Below, piece by piece: positions 37,587 through 47,367 of a stretch of 64,000 nt of DNA. Position 1 is the stretch's first letter; each line of letters opens with the position of its first letter. The translations under genes and the position numbers were made by a program. Under the pieces are notes generated by a model, which saw nothing but the letters and a program-made list of their open reading frames with translations, ran no database searches and was not told the DNA's origin. Origin of the DNA: Chryseobacterium daecheongense (GTDB taxonomy: Bacteria; Bacteroidota; Bacteroidia; Flavobacteriales; Weeksellaceae); the NCBI RefSeq assembly GCF_003729955.1, contig NZ_RJTX01000004.1, positions 124,001 through 188,000 of the forward strand, in the 5' to 3' direction.

Positions 37587-39347
37587 TTAGTGATCTCTTT
37601 TTACATGCCCTGTTACAGACAGTGTTCTTGTTACTGCTGGACTGACTGACGAATCAGTATAGGTCCCATTGATCGTAAAATCTATATAATCATTTACTGC
37701 CCCGAAATGATTTACCTGTAAAGTCAGGTTATTACCTTGCGCAGGAACGGGAATATTTGGGCTTGTCATTACTGTAAATCCTGTAGTATATGTTCCCACT
37801 GAATTTACCCCGGTGGATTGAAAATTGAAATAGGTATTTACCCCAACTGGGCTTTGATAATGATTAATATTAAGAATATTAATATCCAGACTGGCATTGA
37901 AACCTAAGATACATTGCTGTACGGGCTGAGCATCAATTTGATAATAGACGAATTCACTTACAGTAGTACAAACCGGGATATTTCCAAGATTGGTAACCGG
38001 AGATACTCCAATAAAATTGATTTCTCCTGAAGTTTGAAGATTGGTAAGATCAAATCCTTCCAGAATAAATTGTTGACTGCTTGAACATGCCGGTGTATTA
38101 ATGGTAAAAGCTCCGTTTGTCACTAAGGCAGTAATTGTTTGAAAGTAGCTTGCTGATCCTGCAAATTTTAAAGCAACAACGCCATTGGTGACATCCGCTC
38201 CGGAACAGGTTTTCAATGTTCCTTTAATTGTATAAGTATTCCCATTAGGAATTACAATATCCGGTAGCGTAGTCGTAGAATTTGGGGCAAAAGGACCAAT
38301 CGTCGTTGTAGAAATCACCGTATTACAAACATCATACACTTTCATAGTAAGTGTTTCATTGGCTGGGACAATCCCTGAAGCCACACCTAAATTATCTGTA
38401 AAAGCATACGTTTCATACGTCTGACTATTTCTTTTCAAGCCTATTTTTATGTTGCTTACAGGTTGTCCGGAAGCATTTTTAACGTTTACTTTCAAGATAC
38501 TCTGAGCAAACTGGGCATCACAATTCCACCATGAGAAATGACTTACATTTCCTACATACGTATTTCCTACTTTATTAGCAACGCCTTCTTCCTGCCAGAT
38601 TCCTGTTTCTTCATTGAAGGACCATAAAGGAATCGTACTTGGTGAAGTTGCTGTTTGTGCAGGATCCAATGGTACAGTCACTTCTGCCGTATGTCCGCTC
38701 GCAATCTGGAGATTTTGTCCGGAAGCTCCGGTAAGCTGTACATGCAACATTCCATAGGTTTCCATGATCCTGGCATTCCCATTGGAATTGGTCGCCAGAA
38801 AAGAACCGGGCATTAGTTCATTCAGATACTGATCCGACGGGCTTAAGTGAAATAAAGCAACACTTACATTTCCGCTATATGCATTTCCACTTGCATCTTT
38901 GAAACTTCCGTCGAATTTCACTTTTGTTCCATTCGGTAAAGAAACTGTAGCTGTAGCTCCGGAAGCAATAGTGGCTGTTGTTGTCACAGGAATCATCATA
39001 ATGTTCACTCGGTTGTCTCCATTGGTAGGAACCAATGCTCTTGATGCATTCACGTAGCCGGCCTTATTCACTTTGATGTAAGCAAAATTTTCTTTAACCT
39101 GGGCATTTTTAATGGTAAACAGACCTTTCGAATTGGTTTGTACAGTACTCGTTCCAATGGTTACGGTTGCCCCGGAAACCGGAGTCCCGTTGGTAGCGAT
39201 CACCTGTCCCTGAAAGTTTTTTTGAGCCGTATTTCCAAAGTTGAAATTGGATTCAGGGTGAGTAGTGTTCTCTTCATCTATATAATAATCACTTTTACAT
39301 GAAAATAATACAAATAATACTAAAAATAAGGAGTAAATGTGTTTCAT
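37587..39347 (-). CDS. Lipoprotein with carboxypeptidase-regulatory-like domains
   Basis: 586 residues. Lipobox FVLFSC (Cys17). ~45-110 is a carboxypeptidase-D regulatory-like fold (GQVIATNGTPVSGATVTIG, then SKGLFTI). ~130-270 is a strand-rich domain (TVSLPNGTKVKFDGSF, SPSDQYLNELMPGS, WSFNEETGIWQEEG, SHFSWWNCDA), a combination seen in exported Bacteroidota lipoproteins. ~275-365 is a second Ig/regulatory-like domain, then Thr-rich beta segments. No enzymatic motif. It is probably surface-exposed or periplasmic-leaflet; role unknown. Confidence 0.82.
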   Translation of the reverse strand: MKHIYSLFLVLFVLFSCKSDYYIDEENTTHPESNFNFGNTAQKNFQGQVIATNGTPVSGATVTIGTSTVQTNSKGLFTIKNAQVKENFAYIKVNKAGYVNASRALVPTNGDNRVNIMMIPVTTTATIASGATATVSLPNGTKVKFDGSFKDASGNAYSGNVSVALFHLSPSDQYLNELMPGSFLATNSNGNARIMETYGMLHVQLTGASGQNLQIASGHTAEVTVPLDPAQTATSPSTIPLWSFNEETGIWQEEGVANKVGNTYVGNVSHFSWWNCDAQFAQSILKVNVKNASGQPVSNIKIGLKRNSQTYETYAFTDNLGVASGIVPANETLTMKVYDVCNTVISTTTIGPFAPNSTTTLPDIVIPNGNTYTIKGTLKTCSGADVTNGVVALKFAGSASYFQTITALVTNGAFTINTPACSSSQQFILEGFDLTNLQTSGEINFIGVSPVTNLGNIPVCTTVSEFVYYQIDAQPVQQCILGFNASLDINILNINHYQSPVGVNTYFNFQSTGVNSVGTYTTGFTVMTSPNIPVPAQGNNLTLQVNHFGAVNDYIDFTINGTYTDSSVSPAVTRTLSVTGHVKRDH

Positions 39348-39655
39348 ATATTATTAATTTTTTGATTTTCACTAAATTAATCATAAAACACATACGATAG
39401 ATTCAGTTTATGCTTTTTTATCATTTTTTTTAAATTTTAAGTTCAGCATGTAACAAATCACGAGCTAAGATTGTCTAATTAAGTAACAAGTCAATCGTAG
39501 TAAAATTTCAACTTAATTTTTATTAGCTGAAAATCAATAAGTTAAATTGAGTATAAAATTATTTTTACTACTTTGTATTGCAAGATACTTAAATTATTAT
39601 ATATCTTTGCAATGTTAAATAATAACAAATACAAGCTATTAATAAATTAAAAGTC
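39348..39655. other. Intergenic region between the lipoprotein and the TonB-type receptor
   Basis: 308 AT-rich bases between divergent genes. The right end holds the receptor promoter (39578-39609). No small gene and no hairpin of note; no exact -7 box is found for the lipoprotein gene. Confidence 0.6.
39578..39609 (+). promoter_or_regulatory. Promoter of the TonB-type receptor gene
   Basis: TTG at 39578-39580 and an exact -7 box TATCTTTG at 39602-39609, 21 bases between, both in the Bacteroidota range. ATG at 39656. Best promoter in the window. Confidence 0.6.
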
Positions 39656-41947
39656 ATGAAAACGCCAATTCTCATCGCAGCTCTATTTTTCAGCGGACTA
39701 ACTTTCGCTCAACAAAATAAACCGGACTCAATAAAAACCCCTAATAATGAAGGTGTTCAACATATTGAAGGAGTAACTCTCACAAAACAGGTTTTCAAAA
39801 AGCAAAGTGACCGTTTTGTATATGATGTGGCATCTTCTCCTGTAACCAAAGGAAATACTACTTTCGATTTATTGAAGCAGACTCCTCTTCTGTCTACTAC
39901 TGATGATAAAACATTAAAGATTGCAGGAAAAAACAATGCTTTAATTTATATCAATGGAAGAAAAACCAATATGGATGCAGAATCTTTGGTGCAATTCCTG
40001 AAGAACACACCCGCAGAAAATATTCAGAAGATCGAAGTCATTACGGTTCCGGGAAGTGAATATCAGGTGGAATCTTCAGATGGAATCATCAATATCGTTC
40101 TGAAGAAAAAGATGAGTGACGGAACCAGCGGTAATATGAGAATGTCTAATAGCCAGAACAAATATAATTCAAGCTCAGCAAGTTTCTCCCTTAATTATAG
40201 AAAGGATAAATTAGGAATCAATGCCAACTTAAATGGTGCAGAAAATATTCAGCCACAGACTTATATTTTAAGAAACGGAACAGATAAGGTTAAAAATGAG
40301 TCAACAGGAGATATTGATGATCCAAATAAAAATATAGGAGGCTATATAAATGTGGATTATCAGCTTACGGATAAAAGCAATTTAGCATTATCTTGGAATT
40401 CATGGGCCAACAGAAGTTATAATTCTACCATCAATTTGCTGAACAAGATCACTCAATATGACAATAATGGTCATCTGATCTCTACAGATTATACCCGCAC
40501 CAAAAATAAAGAGAATGCCCGCAATTATAATAACTCAGTGAACCTCAACTATGAATTGAAACTGGATTCTCTTGGAAGCAAATTGAATGTAAATGCAGCT
40601 TATCTCAATTATAAAAGATTTCAGTATTCTGATAACAACACCATGCTTCCGGGAGCAATGAATGATTTTTCTCTGACAGGAAAAAAGATTATCCAGGATA
40701 TTCCTCAGATCATCAACAACTTTTCAGGTACTGTAGATTACGTACAAAAGTTTAAAAATGATTTTACATTCTCTGCGGGAGGAAACTTTAACAAAACAAA
40801 AACAGACAACGATACAAAGAACTATACATATCAGTTCGTAGATCAAGATGGTAATCCGATTCCTAATGTTCAGCCGAAACTGGATTTCAATCATTTTATT
40901 TATGATGAAAGCATTTATGGTCTGTATGTGACCTTTGAAAAGAAATTTTCAGACAAGTTTTCAGGAAAAGTAGGGACAAGATATGAGATCACCAATAGTT
41001 TAGGAACAGCAGATAATCCTCAAAATCCTGTGGAAGCACAACGTCATCAGAGAATTGATAGAGATTATAAGAACCTCCTGCCTTATCTGAGCTTCAACTA
41101 TGCGATCAATGACAAGAATAACATCTCCTATTCATTCTCAAGCCGAATGAGAAGACCAAGCTTCTGGGAACTGAATCCTGTAAAAAATTATATCACGGAA
41201 GATAATTACACGCAAAACAATCCTTTTGTAAAAGCGTCTTCTACCTACAATCAGGAATTAACGTATATGTATAAGAATTCTTACTTCCTGATCCTCAATC
41301 ATTCATTATTCAAAGATGTAATTACACAGGTTCCTTTACAGAGAAAGTATATGGAAAATGGTATTGAAAAGGTGCAGCTTGCCTATATCAGAACCAATTT
41401 CGGAACAAAACAGGAAATGTCTGCAATGGTAGGAATGCAAAAAACATTCTTTAAACAATATTTAACGACTAATTTCAACATCGGAGTTCAGCATAACATC
41501 AATGACGGTACGTTGAATACAGACCCGACAACAGGACAGGTTTTTGATATGTATACGAACAACACAAAATCTACAAGTTTGGTGATTCAAACCAATAACA
41601 CGATCCGGTTGGATAAAAAGAAAACATGGTTCCTTGGAGTTAATTATTTCTTCGTAGACAAGCAACAAATTGAGCTTGGATTATTGAAAAACCTGATGAG
41701 CCTTGATTTAAGCTTAAAGAAAAACTGGAACGACTGGACTTTTGCCGTAAACGTCAATGATGTTTTCAGAACCAATATGGTGGAAATTGAAGATTACCAA
41801 AGCTCCGGAAACTATAACTACATCAGAAACGACCAATACAGAAGAAACATGACTGTGAGCATTACGTATAACTTCGGAAACCAGAAAGTGAAAAAAGTAA
41901 GAGACATTGAAAGTGCTTCTGATGACATTAAAAACAGAACAAGATAA
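39656..41947 (+). CDS. TonB-dependent receptor-like outer-membrane barrel
   Basis: 763 residues. Signal peptide 1-19 (ends LTFAQ). ~50-160 is a plug-like domain (ALIYINGRKTNMDAESL, EKIEVITVPGSEY-type run, GIINIVLKKK). The rest is alternating strands of a 20+ stranded barrel with the usual AINDKNNISYSFSSRMRRPSFWELNP motif. There is no N-terminal carboxypeptidase-regulatory domain and no SusD neighbour. It ends ...KNRTR, as does the receptor at 54856-57009, suggesting one paralogous group. Ligand unknown. Confidence 0.9.
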   Translation: MKTPILIAALFFSGLTFAQQNKPDSIKTPNNEGVQHIEGVTLTKQVFKKQSDRFVYDVASSPVTKGNTTFDLLKQTPLLSTTDDKTLKIAGKNNALIYINGRKTNMDAESLVQFLKNTPAENIQKIEVITVPGSEYQVESSDGIINIVLKKKMSDGTSGNMRMSNSQNKYNSSSASFSLNYRKDKLGINANLNGAENIQPQTYILRNGTDKVKNESTGDIDDPNKNIGGYINVDYQLTDKSNLALSWNSWANRSYNSTINLLNKITQYDNNGHLISTDYTRTKNKENARNYNNSVNLNYELKLDSLGSKLNVNAAYLNYKRFQYSDNNTMLPGAMNDFSLTGKKIIQDIPQIINNFSGTVDYVQKFKNDFTFSAGGNFNKTKTDNDTKNYTYQFVDQDGNPIPNVQPKLDFNHFIYDESIYGLYVTFEKKFSDKFSGKVGTRYEITNSLGTADNPQNPVEAQRHQRIDRDYKNLLPYLSFNYAINDKNNISYSFSSRMRRPSFWELNPVKNYITEDNYTQNNPFVKASSTYNQELTYMYKNSYFLILNHSLFKDVITQVPLQRKYMENGIEKVQLAYIRTNFGTKQEMSAMVGMQKTFFKQYLTTNFNIGVQHNINDGTLNTDPTTGQVFDMYTNNTKSTSLVIQTNNTIRLDKKKTWFLGVNYFFVDKQQIELGLLKNLMSLDLSLKKNWNDWTFAVNVNDVFRTNMVEIEDYQSSGNYNYIRNDQYRRNMTVSITYNFGNQKVKKVRDIESASDDIKNRTR

Positions 41948-41971
41948 AAAACAATCATTTCTTCATATTTT

Positions 41972-41979
41972 TATTTTTG
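41972..41979 (+). promoter_or_regulatory. -7 box (TATTTTTG) upstream of the lipoprotein hydrolase
   Basis: Exact TAnnTTTG placed just before the hairpin 41984-42011 and ~41 bases before the ATG. If used, the transcript would begin inside the hairpin. Confidence 0.3.
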
Positions 41980-41983
41980 TACG

Positions 41984-42014
41984 AAAACTCGCTGAGCAAT
42001 CAGTGAGTTTTTTT
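41984..42014 (+). terminator. Terminator of the TonB-type receptor gene
   Basis: Hairpin AAAACTCGCTGA / TCAGTGAGTTTT (one G-T pair), loop GCAA, then a T-run. It lies between the receptor stop and the hydrolase start at 42021. Confidence 0.75.
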
Positions 42015-42020
42015 ACCTTT

Positions 42021-42881
42021 ATGATGATGAGATTTTTAAGATTCATATTCGGATTTCTTTTTATAGCTGCAATGATGATGAGTTGTAAAAAGAAAACAAT
42101 TGAGATTGATAAAAGGGTCCATTTTGAAAATCAGGTTAATATCAGTTACGGAAAAGATCCGGAACAAACAATGGACTTATACATTCCTAATGATGGAAAA
42201 GAAATAAAAAACGTTTTTCTTATCGTTCATGGTGGTGGATGGCGCGGCGGAGACAAATCGATCTTATCTTCCTTTATATTTTCATTAATGAAAAAGTTTC
42301 CGGACTGTATTTTTGCCAATATCAATTACCGGCTGGCTTCCAGCTCTCGGTATGCGTTACCTAATCAGACTGAAGATATTCATCAGGCGATCCTGTTTTT
42401 AGAAAGGAAATTACAATATAAATTTGATGTTATTTTACTTGGCAATAGTGCAGGCGGGCATTTATCGATGTTATATGCATACCAATATGATCAGGACAAA
42501 AAGATAAAAGCAGTGATTAATATTGTAGGACCTTCCGATCTGTCAGATTCAAATTTTAAAAATTACGAAGATTATTCTTTTGTTGAAAATCATTTAGTAG
42601 ATCCTGAAATTCTTTCCGATACTATTTCTATGAATGAACTGGCGAGCCCTGTACACTGGATCAGAAAAACCTCAGCTCCTACTCTTTCTTTTTATGGAAT
42701 GAAAGACGCTATAATCCCTTCATCTCAAAAAGCTATTTTGGATTCTACCTTAGATCAACATCAAGTACCCCGTCAATCTTTTGAATTTAATGGAAACCAT
42801 GTTGAATGGCTTAAGGAGCCTCATTCCGCTTTTTTAATTAACCATATATCCGAATTTATAAACCTTCTTGATCAAAAATAA
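42021..42881 (+). CDS. Alpha/beta hydrolase lipoprotein (carboxylesterase-like)
   Basis: 286 residues from the ATG at 42021; a longer frame to 41907 begins at a TTG inside the receptor gene and is rejected. MMMRFLRFIFGFLFIAAMMMSC is a lipoprotein signal with lipobox MMMSC. Catalytic fold: oxyanion HGGGWRGGDKS, nucleophile Ser in GNSAGGHLSM, acid in GMKDAIIP, His in GNHVEWL. The HGGGW pattern fits BD-FAE/HSL-type esterases. It may free an acyl or acetyl group in the envelope. It ends at a hairpin convergent with GH43. Confidence 0.87.
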   Translation: MMMRFLRFIFGFLFIAAMMMSCKKKTIEIDKRVHFENQVNISYGKDPEQTMDLYIPNDGKEIKNVFLIVHGGGWRGGDKSILSSFIFSLMKKFPDCIFANINYRLASSSRYALPNQTEDIHQAILFLERKLQYKFDVILLGNSAGGHLSMLYAYQYDQDKKIKAVINIVGPSDLSDSNFKNYEDYSFVENHLVDPEILSDTISMNELASPVHWIRKTSAPTLSFYGMKDAIIPSSQKAILDSTLDQHQVPRQSFEFNGNHVEWLKEPHSAFLINHISEFINLLDQK

Positions 42882-42907
42882 AACGCTTTGAAAGGTTCAA
42901 AGCGTTT
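42881..42907. terminator. Bidirectional intrinsic terminator
   Basis: 12-bp perfect hairpin AAACGCTTTGAA / TTCAAAGCGTTT with a 3-base loop, between convergent hydrolase and GH43 genes. Confidence 0.85.
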
Positions 42908-42912
42908 CTTAC

Positions 42913-44667
42913 TTATTCTGATTTTACAACTTCTGTTCGTTCTGAAATACCATTCGCATTGAAAGCTTCGATCTGGAAATAATAAGCATCCGTTCTGTCG
43001 GCCCCGGTAAAGAAATATTCATTTTTTCCGTATACCATGATGCTTCCATATAATTTATCAGGAGATTTGCCCCAGTAAATGACATATCCATCCGCATCTG
43101 AGTTTTGCTGCCATTTCATCCAGATACTTCTTCTTTCCCCATATTTTTTAGGATCAGCTCTTAACGGAACAAAGTTCTGAACTTTGCCAGGTCTGTTTCC
43201 ATCACCCTTTCCAAACACTCTGAAACCACTTAATGCAAATTTTCCTGTAGGCATTTTCAGATTTTCCATTTTCAAAAATCTTGCTTTGGCAGGCTTTTCC
43301 AGCTCAATATAATCGTGGGGGACATCTTTGGTATTTTTGCTTTTGTCTACAATCACATGCCATTTTTTGCCGTCATTGGATCCGTAGATTTTATATTGGT
43401 GCATTTTCCCTAATGTTTTTCCTAAAAACTCCACATCCTGATCTGCATAGTTTACCTGAATCGCATGAATGGTGGAGACTTCTCCCAGATCCGTCTGAAA
43501 CCATTCTCCTGCATTACCAGTTTTGGCACTCCAATATGTTTTGATATCTTCATCCACCGCATAGTTGGAATGATACCCCCCTAAAGTAGAGGAAACCTGG
43601 ACAGGTTTGTTATAGTTCAACAACATCCAACCTGAAAAAAGGCCTTTAGTAAAATCTTTTCCTTGGGCATATTGTGGAAGATAAGTCGGGTAATCCCCGT
43701 AAGCCGTATTGCAATACATGACATCATCTTTATCAAAACCGGCCGGCCAGATTCCTAATCTTCGTTCGAAATTATTCTTAGTGGAAATAAAAATCGTTGA
43801 CACATGCCACCAGTTTTTATAATTATCTTCAAAGGTCGCTCCGTGTCCTGCCCCTCTGGCAAAACCACCCGGTTTATAAGAAAATGGATTGTGCTGCTGA
43901 TATTCAAAGCCTTCCAAGGGATTGTTACTTACATACACCCCATCGGAATATCCACTAAATTCAGTTGCCGGAGCTCCATACTGCATGTAATATTTGCCAT
44001 TATGTTTGGTCATCCAGGCTCCTTCCACGAAAGGCTGCAGAAAAACATTGTCGTTGTATTCCCCGAATCTTTCCCAACCATGATCTTCCGGTTTCAATTT
44101 GATAATGGGCTTTACAAACCCTTCTGACTGTAACGTTTTAACTTTTACTTCCGTTCCTAAAAGCGGCCATTCATTACTTGATCCCCAATATAAATAAAGT
44201 TTGTTTTTGTCTTCATCGTAATGAAAAGCAGGATCCCATGCTCCTACTTTTAAAGTATCCACTGCAATTTTCCAGTCATCTTTGGTAGGATTTGTACTTT
44301 TCCAGATCGGGAAATCCTGTTCCCATGTAGATCCGAAAACATACAAAGTATCTTTCATTGCCCAAACTGCGGGTGCATTCAGATCATGGATATATTTATT
44401 GTCTCTAAGGAATTTTCTTTTGACAAATTTCCAGTCCAGCATATCATCGCTATACCAATATCCTTCCTGGTTGGTTGAAAAAAGAAACAGCTTATTTTTA
44501 AAATTCACAATCACCGGATCTGCCGTAGCTCGGTGTTTACCCTGTTTAGAAAAAGATTCAAACGGAGTATAGCCATAATCTATATTAATGGGATTGCAAA
44601 AAGTTTTTTGCTGAGCTGTGATATTAATTCCTAGCAAAAAAGCTAACAATAGTAAGTACTTCTGCAT
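42913..44667 (-). CDS. GH43-family glycosidase with F5/8 type C domain
   Basis: 584 residues from ATG 44667 (MQKYLLLLAF); the longer frame to 44730 would run into the upstream gene and lacks a signal peptide start. Signal peptide 1-19. ~45-330 is a five-blade propeller with GH43 triad candidates Asp50 (ATADPVIV), Asp145 (GAWDPAF) and Glu215 (VEGAWM, in the V-E-G-x-W pattern). ~355-480 is an F5/8 (discoidin) carbohydrate domain and ~500-584 is FN3-like. It likely cleaves arabinose/xylose/galactose links in plant or algal glycans, exported or periplasmic. No SusCD pair is adjacent, so it is not a full PUL. Confidence 0.88.
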   Translation of the reverse strand: MQKYLLLLAFLLGINITAQQKTFCNPINIDYGYTPFESFSKQGKHRATADPVIVNFKNKLFLFSTNQEGYWYSDDMLDWKFVKRKFLRDNKYIHDLNAPAVWAMKDTLYVFGSTWEQDFPIWKSTNPTKDDWKIAVDTLKVGAWDPAFHYDEDKNKLYLYWGSSNEWPLLGTEVKVKTLQSEGFVKPIIKLKPEDHGWERFGEYNDNVFLQPFVEGAWMTKHNGKYYMQYGAPATEFSGYSDGVYVSNNPLEGFEYQQHNPFSYKPGGFARGAGHGATFEDNYKNWWHVSTIFISTKNNFERRLGIWPAGFDKDDVMYCNTAYGDYPTYLPQYAQGKDFTKGLFSGWMLLNYNKPVQVSSTLGGYHSNYAVDEDIKTYWSAKTGNAGEWFQTDLGEVSTIHAIQVNYADQDVEFLGKTLGKMHQYKIYGSNDGKKWHVIVDKSKNTKDVPHDYIELEKPAKARFLKMENLKMPTGKFALSGFRVFGKGDGNRPGKVQNFVPLRADPKKYGERRSIWMKWQQNSDADGYVIYWGKSPDKLYGSIMVYGKNEYFFTGADRTDAYYFQIEAFNANGISERTEVVKSE

Positions 44668-44692
44668 CTTTAAATTTTTACTTAAGACAAAT

Positions 44693-45718
44693 TTACTTAA
44701 CTTTTCCAGGTTTCCTCCAAATAAATCCATCTAATAGGTAATGCGTTAATTGGGGAACAATCAATAAAGGAATCAGAAATTGAAACCAGTTCTTTGAAAC
44801 TGTAAAGTTCAACGACAAATGTTCCCGCCAAACTAAGACTTCCCATAAAAATTCTTCAAAGAAGGCAAACGCCAAAATAACTCCAATAAATAGGAAAATT
44901 CCAAACGTTGATTTAAAAAACGAAAGTATTTGTAATTGGTGATTTTCTTTTTGATTTATCTCTCTGATATAAATCAAAGCTATGTATGGGATTCCATGTG
45001 AAACTACATTCAGAAAAGTAAAAACAAGATCATTGTTGAAATATACAATTCCAAAATACCAGGAAACATAGGTTCCCATAATTAAAGCTATTTTGGGAAT
45101 ATTAAACTGCTTCATTTTGAAAACTTCCAGAATGATTTTAATGATCCACACCATTAAAACGATACAGTATAGAACTGTTATGAAATAAGTGTAATCCGGT
45201 AATTTTTTCAACCACATAAACTCATTTTCTACAAACCATGTAAAAGCTCTTGGTGTTTTGAACCAATACAACATCGGAAAAATTGTTGCGGAATATATTG
45301 CCAGTTCGTCAATCCTCTTACTCCAATTATTGGGTTCAAAGCGAGCATAGATTCGCATGAAGCCATATTGTTGTCTGATAAAATGATATACTGCTATTAA
45401 AGCCAAAACCGACCAGAATACCAGACTCCCAAATTGGTATAAACTTAACGCCAGTATCCAACTTAATACCGGAATTCCCCAATACAATATTCTTCTTCTC
45501 TGCACTTCACCTTTAACAAAATATGTTTTGAATAAAGTGGAATAAACATGTGCCACATCTACAAAAACAATAAGAAATAACCAAGTATAAAAAGAATATT
45601 CACTTTCCAGCTCCTGAATTTGTTTTTGAAATAGGAAAATAATCAGCAGAACCCAAAACGGTGGCAAAAGAATAAACCACCCATCAGTTTTTGCACTATG
45701 TATCCAAGGTTGTTTCAT
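44693..45718 (-). CDS. Polytopic membrane protein of the polyamine cluster
   Basis: 341 residues, about 9-10 hydrophobic segments (e.g. ~14-30, 40-55, 80-110, 140-160, 178-200, 212-225, 235-250, 267-285, 312-328). Conserved-looking charged residues sit inside or at the ends of segments (VDVAHVYSTLFKTYF; YHFIRQQYGFMRIY; SHGIPYIALIYIRE; LTHYLLDGFIWR), His/Arg/Asp patterns that suggest a membrane enzyme or binding site. Family not recognised. It is last in the operon led by speD, 56 bases after the flavoenzyme. Confidence 0.75.
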   Translation of the reverse strand: MKQPWIHSAKTDGWFILLPPFWVLLIIFLFQKQIQELESEYSFYTWLFLIVFVDVAHVYSTLFKTYFVKGEVQRRRILYWGIPVLSWILALSLYQFGSLVFWSVLALIAVYHFIRQQYGFMRIYARFEPNNWSKRIDELAIYSATIFPMLYWFKTPRAFTWFVENEFMWLKKLPDYTYFITVLYCIVLMVWIIKIILEVFKMKQFNIPKIALIMGTYVSWYFGIVYFNNDLVFTFLNVVSHGIPYIALIYIREINQKENHQLQILSFFKSTFGIFLFIGVILAFAFFEEFLWEVLVWREHLSLNFTVSKNWFQFLIPLLIVPQLTHYLLDGFIWRKPGKVK

Positions 45719-45774
45719 ATATGGGTATTCATTATCTTATAAGGGTCATATCTTATCATATATCGTAAACGATT

Positions 45775-47367
45775 TCATATCATTTGCGCTGCTGTTCTTA
45801 TTCCTTGATAAAATGCTTCTTCAAAAATAGAAATTCCCGATAAATCAGTATGGGCAAAAAATATTTTACCATCATTAGATTGCTTTGCCAGTTGAGAGCG
45901 CTCTCTCATCTGACCAGGAACCGGGGCTATCATTGCATGTCCAATTTTATGAAACTGCATTTCCAGAATGTACTCTTCTATTAATGGATGGGCTTTTCTC
46001 AAATCCTCTAGAACCAGATTTTTAAGCTGATCTTTTTTCATCGAATATAATTTCTTCCTTGCTTTTCTGCAATCTCCCGTTGAGAAGCTTCGATAATATG
46101 TGATTACTTTCTCACCCATGATCTGATCTACATTCTGATGTTGATCATAAATATACCCTAATCCATCTGATCCATAGATCACGTTATCCCAGGCTAATTC
46201 TTCATCACCTCCAAATTCATTTTTCAATGTAATGGTAGTTAAAAGCCATGGTACATAATTGAATAAATCAGCTTTTCTATCCTTAAAAATTCTTTCATTA
46301 ACAAACTGGGGTGTTGCCATTAAAACTTTTTCAGCAATGATCTTTTTTGTTTTTCTCTGAACATTATCAAAGCTTAATACCTCAATTTTATCATCTTTGA
46401 CCTGAACATCAAAAACTAAATGATTGGGTAAATGTCTTTCTTCTGTATATTTTGAGAAGTGTTTGGCCAGTTTTGCATTTCCTTCCGGCCAAGTAAATAC
46501 CTGATCTTTATATTTTTCGCTCCAATTGTTCTTTCTTCCTGCAAAATAATGTATTCCTGCCCAAGCGGAAACGTAATCTATACCCAACCCATAATCATCC
46601 CTGCAAGAATAATCCAACAGCCAAAGTAATTCTTCCGACTTGTACCCTTCCTGAAAAAGAAAATGTTTAAAGGTTATCTTTTCTAATTGAATGGTATCAA
46701 AATGGACCATACTGGAATCTTCAACAGGAATAGCAAACCAATATTTTCCTTGAGAATCTTTTCCTTTCCGGAACTCATCCATTCTTTTAAAAAACCTCTC
46801 AAATTCTTCTTGAGTTTCCAAGGAAACTCCCTTTTGTGGAACAATATCATTTTGCCATGAGTTTTTGTAAAATAAACGTTCCTGTTGTGGAAATGTCATC
46901 TGATATTCATCTAAAATAGGCTCTCCATTTTCATCGTCACCTAAATAAATTCCACATTCCTCCAGAAACTCAATAATTTCTTTATTCTCTTTGTTTGGCA
47001 AAGGAAGATAATGAGCTCCTAATGGAAACTTTGAAAACTTATTTTGTCCGTTTGATGAGTTTCCTCCCAAATGATTCTCCATTTCCAACAGCAGATAGTC
47101 ACTTTGATTATTTAGACTTAAAAACCTACAAGCAGAAAGTCCGGAAATCCCACCCCCGACAATTAAATATTTCGTTTGCAATCCTTCTGTGGCATCGGGA
47201 AAATCTTTTGCCCAGAGTTGATGTCCTAAAATATGATTGGTCCCAGTAATTTTCAGAAGCAAAGACTTCCCTTTCTTTTCACAATATTGTAAAAAAGGAA
47301 AAATAAGACTGCCCAAAAATATAGTCTTAATAAAATCTTTCCTACTGTACTTTCCCCCACTCTTCAT
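45775..47367 (-). CDS. FAD-dependent amine-oxidase-like protein
   Basis: 530 residues from ATG 47367 (a TTG one codon earlier is discounted). The N terminus SRKDFIKTIFLGSLIFPFLQYC resembles a Tat leader with RK for RR, and has a Cys after the core, so export or lipid anchoring is possible. FAD fold: YLIVGGGISGLSACRF (~69-84), E-x-x-x-x-x-G-G in LEMENHLGGNSSNG, and a C-terminal FAD cap FAHTDLSGISIFEEAFYQGIRTA. This is the NAD(P)-binding/amine oxidase family. Given the polyamine genes in the operon, a polyamine-oxidase role is inferred. It overlaps the synthase gene by 26 bases. Confidence 0.8.
   Translation of the reverse strand: MKSGGKYSRKDFIKTIFLGSLIFPFLQYCEKKGKSLLLKITGTNHILGHQLWAKDFPDATEGLQTKYLIVGGGISGLSACRFLSLNNQSDYLLLEMENHLGGNSSNGQNKFSKFPLGAHYLPLPNKENKEIIEFLEECGIYLGDDENGEPILDEYQMTFPQQERLFYKNSWQNDIVPQKGVSLETQEEFERFFKRMDEFRKGKDSQGKYWFAIPVEDSSMVHFDTIQLEKITFKHFLFQEGYKSEELLWLLDYSCRDDYGLGIDYVSAWAGIHYFAGRKNNWSEKYKDQVFTWPEGNAKLAKHFSKYTEERHLPNHLVFDVQVKDDKIEVLSFDNVQRKTKKIIAEKVLMATPQFVNERIFKDRKADLFNYVPWLLTTITLKNEFGGDEELAWDNVIYGSDGLGYIYDQHQNVDQIMGEKVITYYRSFSTGDCRKARKKLYSMKKDQLKNLVLEDLRKAHPLIEEYILEMQFHKIGHAMIAPVPGQMRERSQLAKQSNDGKIFFAHTDLSGISIFEEAFYQGIRTAAQMI

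Noticed and set aside
41907..42020. Upstream part of the alpha/beta hydrolase frame
   Set aside because: TTG start inside the receptor gene and lipoprotein signal begins later at 42021.
42913..44667. GH43 plus neighbours as a complete polysaccharide utilization locus
   Set aside because: No SusC/SusD pair adjacent; only an isolated GH43 and an esterase.
44668..44730. N-terminal extension of the GH43 gene
   Set aside because: Overlaps the upstream gene and precedes the signal peptide.
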